DNA of 64,000 nt from Mucilaginibacter sp. cycad4 (GTDB taxonomy: Bacteria > Bacteroidota > Bacteroidia > Sphingobacteriales > Sphingobacteriaceae). A program made the position numbers and the translations under genes. Numbering within the stretch: the stretch's first letter is position 1; every line of letters starts with the position of its first letter. Of this stretch, positions 24,941 through 33,254 are shown one piece after another. The stretch lies in assembly GCF_034263275.1 (NCBI RefSeq), contig NZ_CP139559.1, positions 1,054,001 to 1,118,000 on the forward strand, in the 5' to 3' direction. The notes under the pieces were generated by a model that did no database searches, was not told where the DNA came from, and saw only the letters and a program-made list of their open reading frames with translations.

Positions 24941-25885
24941 ATGAAACGCAGAAACTTTGTTCAAAGCTCGGTGCTGGCCGGGGCCTCGTTATTTACTACA
25001 GGTGTTTTAAAAGCCTCCACACTTACCGGCTGTACTGAACCCGCAGGTGAAGCAGCCGCTGTAGCCGGCGATAAGCCTTTTAACCTTAACTATGGCATTC
25101 ACGACGGCATGTTTAAAAACCATGCAGGCGATGATTTTATCGACCAGATAAAATTTGCTTACGATAAAGGTTTTCGTGCTATTGAGGACAACGGGATGAG
25201 CGGCCGACCGGTTGAGCAGCAAAAAAAGATAGGTGATACATTGGCAAAGCTGGGTATGGCCATGGGCGTTTTTGTGCAGCCGGGCCTGGGTAATGACAGT
25301 AACATGCTGGCGACCGGCAATGCCGACCAGGTAGAAAAGTTTATAGCTTCCTGCAAGCAGGCGGTTGAAGTAGCCAAACGCATAGGCAGCAAGCTGGTTA
25401 CTGTTGTCCCCGGCGATTTTGCACGTAAGCTGCCTATCGGTGTGCAAACAGGCAATGTTATTGAAGCCATTAAAAAGGGGACTGCTATACTGGAGCCGCA
25501 CGGCATTATTATGGTGCTTGAACCGCTAAGCGATAATCCGGACCTGTTTCTGCGTACGCCCGACCAGGCGTATGCCATTTGCAAGGCCGTAGGGAGCCCC
25601 TCATGCAAAATTCTGTATGATATGTACCATGTTCAGCGTAACCAGGGTAATATTATTCCAACCCTTGACTGGGTATACGATGAGATAGGCTATTACCAGA
25701 TAGGGGATAACCCGGGCCGTAAAGAACCCGGTACAGGCGAGGTAAACTATAAAAACATATTCAAGCACATTTATAGCAAAGGCTATAAAGGCGTAATGGG
25801 TATGGAGCATGGTACTGCCGGAACAGGAAAAGAAGGTGAACTTGCATTAATTAAAGCATATCGCGAGGCAGACAGTTTTATTTAA
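24941..25885 (+). CDS. Exported sugar phosphate isomerase/epimerase-like TIM-barrel protein (hydroxypyruvate isomerase family)
   Basis: A 314-residue protein of the AP endonuclease 2 / xylose isomerase-like fold. The N-terminus MKRRNFVQSSVLAGASLF looks like a Tat or Sec signal (paired arginines, then a hydrophobic stretch), followed by a possible lipobox-like TLTGC near residue 31. Barrel motifs include IEDNGM, VVPGDFARK, ILEPHGIIMVLEPLSDN with a catalytic-type glutamate, KILYDMYHVQRNQGN and GVMGMEHGTAG. These resemble hydroxypyruvate isomerase, but secreted homologues in Bacteroidota are usually sugar catabolism enzymes of unknown substrate. A TATATTTA element lies about 25 bp upstream. Confidence 0.8.
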   Translation: MKRRNFVQSSVLAGASLFTTGVLKASTLTGCTEPAGEAAAVAGDKPFNLNYGIHDGMFKNHAGDDFIDQIKFAYDKGFRAIEDNGMSGRPVEQQKKIGDTLAKLGMAMGVFVQPGLGNDSNMLATGNADQVEKFIASCKQAVEVAKRIGSKLVTVVPGDFARKLPIGVQTGNVIEAIKKGTAILEPHGIIMVLEPLSDNPDLFLRTPDQAYAICKAVGSPSCKILYDMYHVQRNQGNIIPTLDWVYDEIGYYQIGDNPGRKEPGTGEVNYKNIFKHIYSKGYKGVMGMEHGTAGTGKEGELALIKAYREADSFI

Positions 25886-25924
25886 AATGCCGCTGTTGCA
25901 TCCGCTTATCAACATTGTTTATTT

Positions 25925-26476
25925 ATGCTTAGCCCCAACTTTAATCCGTTCCCTGTTTTAATAACTGAGCGCCTTATATTAAGGCGTTTTACCCGTGATG
26001 ACGCTGCCAGTCTGTTTGAAATGCGATCAAACCAAACCGTAATGCAGTACATTCACCGGCCAATCAATAAAACCATTGACGACGCCGTTGCGCTGATAGA
26101 TGTGATAGAAGACCTGCTTGGCAAAAATGATGGTATTACCTGGTGTATCTGCCTGAAAAACAATGATAAATATATTGGGAGCATAGGTTTTTGGCGGATA
26201 GAGAAAGATAGTCACCGTGCGGAGATCGGGTATCTTTTAAACCCGGTATACCAGGGGCAGGGGCTCATGCAGGAGGCAATAACAGCCGCTATCGACTATG
26301 GTTTTAATGTGATCAAACTGCACTCTATAGGGGCCTATGTAAGTCCGGGAAATTTCGCTTCAATTAAATTATTGCTCAAAAATAATTTTGTTCAGGAGGC
26401 ATATTTTAAGGAAGATCATTTGTATAACGGTCGTTTTGAGGATACGATGGTTTATTCGTTATTAACACAAACTTAA
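25925..26476 (+). CDS. GNAT-family N-acetyltransferase, RimJ/RimL type
   Basis: A 183-residue acetyl-CoA-dependent acetyltransferase. It opens LITERLILRRFTRDDAASLF, the hallmark of the RimJ/RimL branch. The acetyl-CoA loop region is YLLNPVYQGQGLMQEAITAA (family R/Q-x-x-G-x-G/A), followed by HSIGAYVSPGNFASIKLLLK. The substrate, whether a protein N-terminus or a small molecule, cannot be told. It begins 39 bp after the isomerase-like gene on the same strand, so the two may share a transcript. Confidence 0.88.
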   Translation: MLSPNFNPFPVLITERLILRRFTRDDAASLFEMRSNQTVMQYIHRPINKTIDDAVALIDVIEDLLGKNDGITWCICLKNNDKYIGSIGFWRIEKDSHRAEIGYLLNPVYQGQGLMQEAITAAIDYGFNVIKLHSIGAYVSPGNFASIKLLLKNNFVQEAYFKEDHLYNGRFEDTMVYSLLTQT

Positions 26477-26616
26477 ATCTGTTAACAAATTATTTATGCC
26501 AGCTATTTTTAATTAAAAAAAAATGATGCATGTTTACGCATAGAAACCAATTATACCTGTGCTGAAAACAATTCAGTTTAAATGGGGTTAACATTAAAAA
26601 ACAAAAGAAACTTATC

Positions 26617-26832
26617 ATGGCAACAGAAAAAGGAAGTGGTATCACCGCTTATTCAGTGAAAACAAAAACTAAAAATGTACCGATGATCAATCCCGTTATC
26701 GACGTAAAATCGGGCAGATACATTGCAACAGGAACTGACAGTGAAGGTAACAAGATGGCTGCCATCATGGGCAAAGCAACTGCCGAAGAGCATATCAAAA
26801 ATGGTAATGCTAAAAAAGGCTCTGGCTGGTAA
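26617..26832 (+). CDS. Small conserved-looking protein, unknown function
   Basis: A 71-residue basic protein beginning MATEKGSGITAYSVKTKTKN and ending NAKKGSGW. It has no signal peptide, membrane segment or cysteine. The middle (MINPVIDVKSGRYIATGTDS) looks like two short beta strands. It stands alone with its own terminator, which supports it as a real gene. I do not recognise the family. Confidence 0.75.
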   Translation: MATEKGSGITAYSVKTKTKNVPMINPVIDVKSGRYIATGTDSEGNKMAAIMGKATAEEHIKNGNAKKGSGW

Positions 26833-26848
26833 ATAGAATTAAACATAA

Positions 26849-26889
26849 AAATGCCCTGTATTTGTTGAAAATGCAGGGCGCTTTTGTTT
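26849..26889 (+). terminator. Intrinsic terminator
   Basis: GCCCTG (26853-26858) pairs with CAGGGC (26874-26879), extended by ATG/CAT-like pairs and followed by GCTTTTGTTTG. It follows the 71-codon gene and also lies just beyond the stop of the convergent unknown gene. Confidence 0.8.
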
Positions 26890-26909
26890 GGTAACGGAAT
26901 GCAAAGTGA

Positions 26910-27674
26910 TTATTGATTTGCCCATTTAACAAAATCAGGTTTATCAGCAAATTCCCGGTAAGTTATTCGTCTTAAATAACCTTCCAGCTCTTCAAACGAA
27001 TTGGTGACAGGGCTTATCACCGTTTCAGAATCCGGTTTTTCAAGAGATGCTTTAATAACAGTTTCATGGTTTTTGAGATAGATTCCAAATTCGAGAGCAT
27101 TAAACCATTTATTATTAGTTGTTATTTGCCGATCTAACATAGGATCGCGAAAACATTTAAGCAATCCTATCGATTTTAAAAAGTCTCCGTTCGGGGTATA
27201 AAAATTGACTGAAATTGTAGTGAAATTGCCGTTTTTTTCCAGCAGTAAACAAGCTTGATGCTTTTTGTCTTGTGAAAGCTTTTTCCTTAGTTCCTTTTTA
27301 TAAATAAATCCGCTTTCTTTGACTTTCTTATAAGCCTGTTCAAAAATAACTTTATCCCATGCGTATTTTTCAGCACAGAAAATAGCTATCCTATGTATGG
27401 TGTCCAGAATAATCTTATTCTGATTTTCGGGTGAGCTTAGCCAATATTCCTTTTCGTTAAAAATAGCTTCAACGTGTAGTATACTTCCAAAATGTCCTCT
27501 TATGTAATCTTCATTTCCAATGTCAACGGAAATTCTTGTAGTGCCTGTCGGTTTGTAACCGTTAAGGAAGTCAATGTATAAGTCGGAGATCAGATTGTTT
27601 CGAATAGTCAAATCTTTACTGTTACTGTTTTCAGAGTGATGGTAAAGCGTAATATCATAAAATCCGTAACCCAT
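26910..27674 (-). CDS. Hypothetical protein, 254 residues
   Basis: A soluble protein without signal peptide or membrane segment. It starts MGYGFYDITLYHHSENSNSK at ATG 27674. Predicted features are an N-terminal alpha/beta region (SVDIGNEDYIRGHFGSILHV), a central helical part rich in lysine (FEQAYKKVKESGFIYKKELR) and a C-terminal segment ending REFADKPDFVKWANQ. It could be an accessory or immunity-type protein, but nothing in the sequence shows that. It follows the YdeI-like gene by 14 bp, so the two are likely co-transcribed. Family not recognised. Confidence 0.7.
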   Translation of the reverse strand: MGYGFYDITLYHHSENSNSKDLTIRNNLISDLYIDFLNGYKPTGTTRISVDIGNEDYIRGHFGSILHVEAIFNEKEYWLSSPENQNKIILDTIHRIAIFCAEKYAWDKVIFEQAYKKVKESGFIYKKELRKKLSQDKKHQACLLLEKNGNFTTISVNFYTPNGDFLKSIGLLKCFRDPMLDRQITTNNKWFNALEFGIYLKNHETVIKASLEKPDSETVISPVTNSFEELEGYLRRITYREFADKPDFVKWANQ

Positions 27675-27688
27675 AATTCTCTATACTT

Positions 27689-28348
27689 TTATTTTTCCGA
27701 AGGGTTTTTCTTTTTATTTTGCAGCATTTCTACCATTTTAGTTAAACGGTCATGCCGGGTTTTTTCCTGCTTGGCCGTGAGGATCCAAAGCACATATTCT
27801 TTTTTATGGCTGTAAGCAAGTGATTGAAAATAGTCAAGCGCTCCCGGGTGTTGCTCCAATGTTTCTTTTACGTAATCAGGAAGAATTACTATCTTATTAT
27901 CTACGTCGATATAATCGCCGTATTCATTATTCCGTACAGCCTCATTACGCCCTGCTGAAACCTTTACAGCTTCAATAGGGCGGAAACGCAAGGCCGTCCA
28001 TACCTCGTTAACCGCCGCAGAGGCTACCGGGCGCAACCCATATTGCGCGGGAGCATCCCAAGTGCTCATCATCTCCAGGTCGGTTTGGATGCCCGAACTC
28101 TTTTTGGGGTAAATGATCCAGAAAATGGTATCGGCTTTAAGCATAGGTGTGATCACCTTAAGCTCCGATGCCAGTTCTGTACTGTTGGTTACAAATAGCT
28201 GGATGCCATCAAACCCGCCATCGGTATTAAAAATAGCCTCCGCACCGTCGGGCAGTGGACTAAGGCTCTCTAAATAATTTGCGGGCGCATTTTGCAGCAG
28301 CCAGCGCGAATTGGGTTTGATCAGTAATTTTTTAGCAAGAGCGTTCAT
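27689..28348 (-). CDS. YdeI/OmpD-associated family protein
   Basis: A 219-residue cytosolic protein. The N-terminal half (about 1-115) resembles the DUF3052-like domain: NSRWLLQNAPANYLESLSPL, DTIFWIIYPKKSSG, MMSTWDAP and YGLRPVASAAVNEVWTALRFRP. The C-terminal third (about 150-219) is the YdeI/OmpD-associated helical domain: VILPDYVKETLEQHPGALDY, FQSLAYSHKKEYVLWI and AKQEKTRHDRLTKMVEML. Members are linked to bacteriocin protection in some reports, but the mechanism is unknown. It probably forms an operon with the 254-residue gene downstream. Confidence 0.85.
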   Translation of the reverse strand: MNALAKKLLIKPNSRWLLQNAPANYLESLSPLPDGAEAIFNTDGGFDGIQLFVTNSTELASELKVITPMLKADTIFWIIYPKKSSGIQTDLEMMSTWDAPAQYGLRPVASAAVNEVWTALRFRPIEAVKVSAGRNEAVRNNEYGDYIDVDNKIVILPDYVKETLEQHPGALDYFQSLAYSHKKEYVLWILTAKQEKTRHDRLTKMVEMLQNKKKNPSEK

Positions 28349-28470
28349 TGTAAACTTTTGATAATGGATAAAGCTAATGTAAGCATTAAATTAAAATTGA
28401 ATGACAAGCCGGGATCCTCACAGCGGGGTATTTTTAATAGCTTTGCCGTTACCACCATCACCAAATTTTA

Positions 28471-29184
28471 ATGAAACATATACTTGATAACCCTGCCTGG
28501 AACGCGCTTATTACCGGTAATGAGGCGTTTTCAGGAGGTAATGATATAGCAAAATATTTCCCGAAGGAGGTTTCTCCCTTTGTTGCTACAGCTGAACTAT
28601 CGACAGATAATTTTAACCTGCTTTACAATATTATTCCTTTTGAAAGTCATTTTATTTTTATTGCCCCACACGATATTGAAATTCCTGAACAGTGGAGAAT
28701 AGTGCATTACCTGAAATGCCTGCAAATGGTTTTTGAGGGAGAAGTGCCTGCTGATGTTTCGGACGAAGATCTGGTGTTGCTTACTGAGCAACAGGTACCA
28801 CAAATGCTTGAACTTACTAAACTAACCAATCCTGGCCCGTTTATAGAGCGAACTATTGAGTTTGGACATTATCGGGGTGTTTTTGATGGCGATAAACTGG
28901 TTGCCATGGCCGGTCAGCGCTTAAACCCTACACCTTACGCAGAGGTCAGTGCTGTTTGCACTCATCCTGATTATCTTGGTCGTGGTTATGCAGGTAAGCT
29001 ATTGCTGAACCAGGTAAAGCGAATTAAAGAAGCCGGGGAGATTCCCTTTTTGCATGTAAAATCCGAAAATGAAAGGGCTATTAAAGTGTATGAGAAGATT
29101 GGTTTTGTAACCAGGAAGGAAATGTCATTTTATGTGTTGAGGAAGGAGCCCCCTCTAAATCTCCCCCCGAAGGGGAGACTTTAA
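28471..29184 (+). CDS. GNAT-family N-acetyltransferase (FR47-like), C-terminus encoded by a repeat
   Basis: A 237-residue acetyltransferase. The FR47-like GNAT core is C-terminal: FGHYRGVFDGDKLVAMAGQR, AEVSAVCTHPDYLGRGYAGK (acetyl-CoA loop R-G-x-A) and LHVKSENERAIKVYEKIGFV. The last 12 residues, EPPLNLPPKGRL, are translated from the GC-rich element at 29148-29231, which also provides the stop codon, so the original C-terminus after the SFYVLR strand was probably replaced. A TAGCTTTG element at 28438-28445 matches the -7 consensus 26 bp before the ATG, but no -33 match was found. Confidence 0.88.
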   Translation: MKHILDNPAWNALITGNEAFSGGNDIAKYFPKEVSPFVATAELSTDNFNLLYNIIPFESHFIFIAPHDIEIPEQWRIVHYLKCLQMVFEGEVPADVSDEDLVLLTEQQVPQMLELTKLTNPGPFIERTIEFGHYRGVFDGDKLVAMAGQRLNPTPYAEVSAVCTHPDYLGRGYAGKLLLNQVKRIKEAGEIPFLHVKSENERAIKVYEKIGFVTRKEMSFYVLRKEPPLNLPPKGRL

Positions 29185-29231
29185 GAAACTATTTTTAAGC
29201 CCTCTCCTTTGGAGAGGGTTTGGAAGAGGTT
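29148..29231. repeat. Paired GC-rich hairpin element between convergent GNAT and trmH genes
   Basis: Hairpins TCTCCCCCCGAAGGGGAGA and CCCTCTCCTTTGGAGAGGG, bounded by CCCCCTCTAAA and TTTGGAAGAGG. It overlaps the last 37 bp of the acetyltransferase gene and touches the stop codon of the trmH-like gene. It may act as a bidirectional terminator. Confidence 0.92.
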
Positions 29232-29760
29232 ATATCGCCATCTTAGCAAAAAAGTCCCAAAGCACGATCCCTGCCGATACTACAATATTGAACGAATGCT
29301 TGGTGCCAAACTGGGGGATTTCGATGCAGGCATCAGTAACCTGCATCACCTCATCGCTCACGCCGTTTACCTCGTTGCCAAAAATGAACGCATATTTGCC
29401 GTCTTCGGTAGGTTTAAACTCGTGCAGCATGGTGCTGTTTTCGGCCTGCTCAATGGCTATGATCTGGTAACCATCTTTTCTTAATTGCTCAACAGCTTGT
29501 AAGGGGGTTTCGTAATAGGTCCAGTTAATGGATTGGGTTGCGCCGAGGGCTGTTTTTTCAATTTCGCGATGGGGGGGCTGGGCGGTGATGCCGCAAAGGC
29601 AGATCTGTTCAACGGCAAACCCATCCGAAGTGCGGAAAATAGAGCCGATGTTGTGCATGCTCCGCACATTATCAAGCACCACGGCTACCGGCAATTTATC
29701 CTGTGCTTTAAATTCATCAACCGTAGCCCGGTTCAGCTCATCCAATTTTAATTTGCGCAT
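29230..29760 (-). CDS. SpoU/TrmH-family RNA 2'-O-methyltransferase
   Basis: SAM-dependent methyltransferase with a trefoil-knot (SPOUT) fold that acts on tRNA or rRNA ribose. I use the ATG at 29760 (176 residues, MRKLKLDELNRATVDEF); an in-frame GTG seven codons upstream lies in repeat DNA. Family motifs are VVLDNVRSMHNIGSIFRTSD (motif 1, with N and R), FIFGNEVNGVSDEV (motif 2) and IPQFGTKHSFNIVVSAGIVL (motif 3). No N-terminal L7Ae-like domain is present, so it is a minimal TrmH-like enzyme. The RNA target is unknown. Confidence 0.9.
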   Translation of the reverse strand: MRKLKLDELNRATVDEFKAQDKLPVAVVLDNVRSMHNIGSIFRTSDGFAVEQICLCGITAQPPHREIEKTALGATQSINWTYYETPLQAVEQLRKDGYQIIAIEQAENSTMLHEFKPTEDGKYAFIFGNEVNGVSDEVMQVTDACIEIPQFGTKHSFNIVVSAGIVLWDFFAKMAI

Positions 29761-29767
29761 ACTCTTT

Positions 29768-29849
29768 AGTTCACGGTTCACAGACCATAGTTCATAGCCA
29801 ATATGTGTTTGATAACAGACTATGAACCATGAACTATCAACTATGAACC
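29768..29849. repeat. Stuttering inverted repeat (GTTCATAG words)
   Basis: The arms at about 29768-29797 and 29820-29849 are complementary, built from AGTTCACGGTTCACAGACCA and CTATGAACCATGAACTATCA type words. Same vocabulary as the repeat at 11284-11370. It lies between galK and the trmH-like gene. Confidence 0.75.
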
Positions 29850-29875
29850 AAATGCAAAAATATTAAAAAAAGCCG

Positions 29876-31042
29876 TTAGTTAAGCACTGAGGCCAGTACA
29901 CCTACACCGTCGCCAATTAGCGAGCTGTAAACAGAGGGAGCGTATCCTATTTTTTGCGTGTAGTATTCGGTTATCTCTTTGCTGAAATTATCAAACGCAT
30001 CACCTTTTACCAGGGCAATGGCACAACCGCCAAAACCTGCCCCCGTCATACGGGCACCCGCAACGTCAGGATTGGTTTTGCTGTACTCGACAACAGCGTC
30101 CAGTTCAACACCGCTTACCTCGTATAAATCGCGCAGGGAATCATGTGAGGCGTACATCAGCCTGCCAAATTCGGCCAGGTTGTTATTTGCAAGGGCTGTT
30201 GCGGCCAGTTTTACACGGTCGTTCTCTTCAATTACGTGTTTGGCGCGTTTCAAAACAACAGGATCGGTTATCAGGTGTTTGTATTGCTCAAAAGTAGTGC
30301 TATTGATCTCGCAAAGATGTTTAATATCCAGTTGCTGTTGCAAGGCCATCAAGGCCGCCTGGCACTCCTCTACACGTTCGTTGTATTTCGATTCGGCCAG
30401 TTTGCGGGGTTTATTAGTGTTGATTATGGCAAGTACATATTCGCCAAGATTGCTGTCAACCGCCTGGTAATCCAGGGTATCGCAGTTAAGCATCAGGGCT
30501 TTGTTCTTTTCGCCAAAGGCAACTGCAAACTGGTCCATGATACCGCAGTTAACGCCAATGAAATTGTTTTCTACATGTTTTGACAGTTTAACCAGGTCGA
30601 GCTTGCTGTAGCCGCTGTTAAACAAGTCGTTAAGCGCATATGAAGTAACCACCTCGATAGAAGCTGATGATGACAAGCCCGAGCCAATTGGGATATCGCC
30701 GTAAAACAACATATCCAGGCCTTTTAACGGATGCCCATCCTTAATAAAACGGTCAATAACACCAATTGGAAAGTTAAACCAGTTTTCGCCGGTTTTTTCA
30801 TAATGAAGTTGCAGCGGGATATCTTTTTGCTCACTAAAATTTAAACTCCTGAAGCGGAAAACGCCATCCTCATTAGGAGAGGTTAGTAAATAAGTACCAA
30901 AAGTAATGGCGCATGGCATAACCAAACCTCCGTTATAATCAATATGTTCGCCAATAAGGTTTACACGACCGGGCGAAAAGTACGCGTTGTCTGCTTCTTT
31001 GTTAAAGATCTTAATAAATTCCTGGTGCAAATTATTCTTCAT
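29876..31042 (-). CDS. galK: Galactokinase
   Basis: Phosphorylates galactose at C1, the first step of the Leloir pathway. The 388 residues show all GHMP-kinase motifs: the galactokinase signature GRVNLIGEHIDYNGG near residues 25-39, the ATP-binding GDIPIGSGLSSSASIEV near 130-146 and the C-terminal ARMTGAGFGGCAIALV. The catalytic aspartate lies in NCGIMDQFA. No galT or galM is adjacent. A hairpin-type repeat follows, and about 180 bp without clear promoter precedes it. Confidence 0.96.
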   Translation of the reverse strand: MKNNLHQEFIKIFNKEADNAYFSPGRVNLIGEHIDYNGGLVMPCAITFGTYLLTSPNEDGVFRFRSLNFSEQKDIPLQLHYEKTGENWFNFPIGVIDRFIKDGHPLKGLDMLFYGDIPIGSGLSSSASIEVVTSYALNDLFNSGYSKLDLVKLSKHVENNFIGVNCGIMDQFAVAFGEKNKALMLNCDTLDYQAVDSNLGEYVLAIINTNKPRKLAESKYNERVEECQAALMALQQQLDIKHLCEINSTTFEQYKHLITDPVVLKRAKHVIEENDRVKLAATALANNNLAEFGRLMYASHDSLRDLYEVSGVELDAVVEYSKTNPDVAGARMTGAGFGGCAIALVKGDAFDNFSKEITEYYTQKIGYAPSVYSSLIGDGVGVLASVLN

Positions 31043-31222
31043 TATTCAGGTTGGTTTTTCGGGAAACAAATATTGTAAAAATTGTCAACTTTACAGTTAT
31101 AAATTTAATTTAATTTTTAATTTATTTTAATGAGATAGTTTTGCAGATATTCGGGCTCGATAAAACGTGCAGGCACAAAAAGCCACGGCATGTTATTTAA
31201 ATACCAATTAAAATAGATACAC

Positions 31223-31513
31223 ATGAAACAATACCTCGTTACCGCCTATGATTATACCGATGCTGAAGCATTACAACGCCGTTTAGGCGCCCGTCCTCAT
31301 CATCTTGACGGTGCCAGGGCATTAAAAGCCAATGGTAATTTTGTGTTAGGAGGAGCTATACTGAATGAAGAAGGCAAGATGATAGGCTCAACCATGATAG
31401 TACAGTTTGAAACCGACGAAGAGATGGAAGCCTGGAAGCAAAACGATCCGTACATTACCCAAAAAGTATGGGAAAGTGTTGATGTAAAGCCCTTTAAAGT
31501 TGCAGACGTTTAA
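31223..31513 (+). CDS. YciI-family protein
   Basis: A 96-residue ferredoxin-like-fold protein of the YciI / YCII family, related to muconolactone isomerase-type small enzymes. Family features are MKQYLVTAYDYTDAEALQRR, RPHHLDGARALKANGNFVLG with a conserved histidine and GGAILNEEGKMIGSTMIVQF. The C-terminus DPYITQKVWESVDVKPFKVA is also typical. Members bind small molecules, but for most no reaction is known. It stands alone. Confidence 0.9.
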   Translation: MKQYLVTAYDYTDAEALQRRLGARPHHLDGARALKANGNFVLGGAILNEEGKMIGSTMIVQFETDEEMEAWKQNDPYITQKVWESVDVKPFKVADV

Positions 31514-31556
31514 GCCGGTTTGCAGTTTTTAGTTTTCACTTTGCTTGAGAGGGGGA

Positions 31557-31709
31557 ATTCTCCGCTGTTCGAAGTCTCTGACTTCGAATATGATATGCCT
31601 GTAGTTTGTAACTACGGGCATACAAGAAGTACTGGAAATGTAAGCTTTACTGTAGTCCGGAGACTACAGGCATATTCATCCGAAGTAAGAGACTTCGGAC
31701 AGCGAATAT
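31557..31709. repeat. Mirror array of four hairpins (BIME-like), no transposase nearby
   Basis: Hairpins in the order outer, inner, inner, outer. Outer left is CGAAGTCTCTGACTTCG (31570-31586) and outer right TCCGAAGT...ACTTCGGA (31679-31699). Inner left is TATGCCTGTAGT...GGGCATA (31594-31622) and inner right is CTGTAGTCCGGAGACTACAG (31650-31669). The outer ends also mirror each other (CGCTGT left, ACAGCG right). The layout copies that around the RAYT gene at 3.9 kb, but the sequence is unrelated. Confidence 0.88.
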
Positions 31710-31766
31710 TACAGAATGTCAAAGAGATGTTCACTGCAAACTGCTAACTCAAAACCTACCACTGCT

Positions 31767-32165
31767 CTACTGCTCCGCCCACCTGCTCATTTGCCAGTAT
31801 CCCCGGGCATCTTTAGCATAAAAAGCAGTATAACCCTTGCCCTGCATCGTAAAATTAAAATCAAACTGGTTTATCGAACTGTCATCTGGCAAAAAATTAG
31901 CGACTACATTATCAGCTACTGCGGTTATCGTGGCGCCAAAGTCATCCTGCACCTGTTCCTTAGCCTGGGTGCTCTCCACAAAATCATTAAATGTTTCAAA
32001 CTCGTAAGCTTCATTACGCTGTTTTCTTGCTGCGTTAAAAGCTGCTTCGGCCCATTGTTGTTTGTAGGCTTCCATGGCGTTGAGCAGGTCTTCGGCCGAT
32101 ATTTCCGGCAGGCCGTCCTTGCCTGTAGTGTTATAGCTGTTTAGTATTTCTTCTTTACTTTTCAT
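31767..32165 (-). CDS. Hypothetical protein, 132 residues
   Basis: A soluble acidic protein starting MKSKEEILNSYNTTGKDGLP. The N-terminal half is helical (AEDLLNAMEAYKQQWAEAAF, NAARKQRNEAYEFETFNDFV) and the C-terminal part is likely beta (FDFNFTMQGKGYTAFYAKDA, then RGYWQMSRW). No signal peptide or metal motif is seen. A terminator from the upstream aldo/keto reductase gene separates the two, so it is probably its own unit. Family not recognised. Confidence 0.7.
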   Translation of the reverse strand: MKSKEEILNSYNTTGKDGLPEISAEDLLNAMEAYKQQWAEAAFNAARKQRNEAYEFETFNDFVESTQAKEQVQDDFGATITAVADNVVANFLPDDSSINQFDFNFTMQGKGYTAFYAKDARGYWQMSRWAEQ

Positions 32166-32218
32166 TCAGGATTAATGTTTCTTAATATCTGCCGATATTC
32201 ATCCTTACAATTTGATTC

Positions 32219-32260
32219 AAAATTAAAAGGATGCCAAATTAATGACATCCTTTTAATTTT
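32219..32260 (-). terminator. Intrinsic terminator of the aldo/keto reductase gene
   Basis: Near-perfect stem AAAATTAAAAGGATG / CATCCTTTTAATTTT with a loop of about 12 bases. It begins 20 bp after the aldo/keto reductase stop and ends in a T-rich strand in either direction. Confidence 0.88.
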
Positions 32261-32279
32261 AAGCTATCAAACGTTTTAT

Positions 32280-33143
32280 TTACGCTTCAGACAGGCTGTT
32301 CAACACATCTATATCATCGTCTGACAGCTGAATATCGGCGGTTCTCATATTTTCCTCCAAATGTTTAACACTTGATGTGCCCGGGATAAGCAGGATGTTT
32401 GGCGAATGATGCAATAACCAGCTTAACGCCACCTGGTGAATGGTAGCATCATGTTTGGCGGCAATACGGCTCAATATGTCTTCGCCCTGTACATTGCCGC
32501 CACCAAGCGGGAACCATGGAATGAATGCGATGTTATGGTCGCGGGTGTATTCCAGCTCGGCTTCCCATTTGCGGTTGTCAACGCTGTACATGTTTTGTAC
32601 CGATACCACCTCAAAGTATTGCTGGGCAAGTTTGATATCCTCAACGCTCACTTCAGATAAGCCTATATGCCTGATTTTACCCTCCTGCTGTGCTTTTTGC
32701 AAAAACTCAAATGATTTTTCGGCAGGAACTTTAGGGTCAATGCGGTGTAGCTGGTACAGATCTATACGATCAACCTGGAGGCGTTTCAGGCTACCTTCAA
32801 GAGCTTCCTTCAAATGCTCCGGCGAAGCATCTACGGGCCATTCATTGGGGCCGGTACGTAACAAGCCGCCTTTGGTACCTATCAGGAGGTCGGTAGGGTA
32901 TGGGTGCAAGGCTTTGGCAATTAACTCTTCTGATACACTTGGCCCGTAACTATCGGCTGTATCAATAAAGTTAACGCCCAGCTCAACAGCGCGTTTTAAC
33001 ACACGGATGCTTTCTTCTTTATCTTTTGGCGGTCCCCAGATCCCGGTACCGGTAATACGCATTGCACCATAACCCAAACGATTAATAGTAATGTCGCCAC
33101 CAATGGTGAATGTTTTTTCAATTGAACTTGTTGTGCTTGCCAT
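32280..33143 (-). CDS. Aldo/keto reductase
   Basis: NADPH-dependent TIM-barrel oxidoreductase. I use ATG 33143 (MASTTSSIEKTFTIGG, 287 residues) in preference to an upstream TTG. The catalytic tetrad is complete: D61 and Y66 in FIDTADSYG, K91 in GTKGG and H133 in YQLHRID. The cofactor-binding GTSSVKHLEEN lies near the C-terminus. It resembles the oxidoreductase group of AKR11-AKR13 type (YdbC-like), whose substrates are mostly unknown. Single-gene unit with its own terminator. Confidence 0.92.
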   Translation of the reverse strand: MASTTSSIEKTFTIGGDITINRLGYGAMRITGTGIWGPPKDKEESIRVLKRAVELGVNFIDTADSYGPSVSEELIAKALHPYPTDLLIGTKGGLLRTGPNEWPVDASPEHLKEALEGSLKRLQVDRIDLYQLHRIDPKVPAEKSFEFLQKAQQEGKIRHIGLSEVSVEDIKLAQQYFEVVSVQNMYSVDNRKWEAELEYTRDHNIAFIPWFPLGGGNVQGEDILSRIAAKHDATIHQVALSWLLHHSPNILLIPGTSSVKHLEENMRTADIQLSDDDIDVLNSLSEA

Positions 33144-33254
33144 GGTAATGTATTTTGTGTTAACTCCTGTAAAGTTCAACTAAAAAACATCACGATTGTT
33201 TATGGAATGTATAACACAAATGTCATTTTGAATCTACACTAATCGCACTAAGGG

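Noticed and set aside
31520..31747. 75-codon reading frame on the plus strand
   Set aside because: It lies wholly in the four-hairpin mirror array, has no family features and is explained by the repeat.
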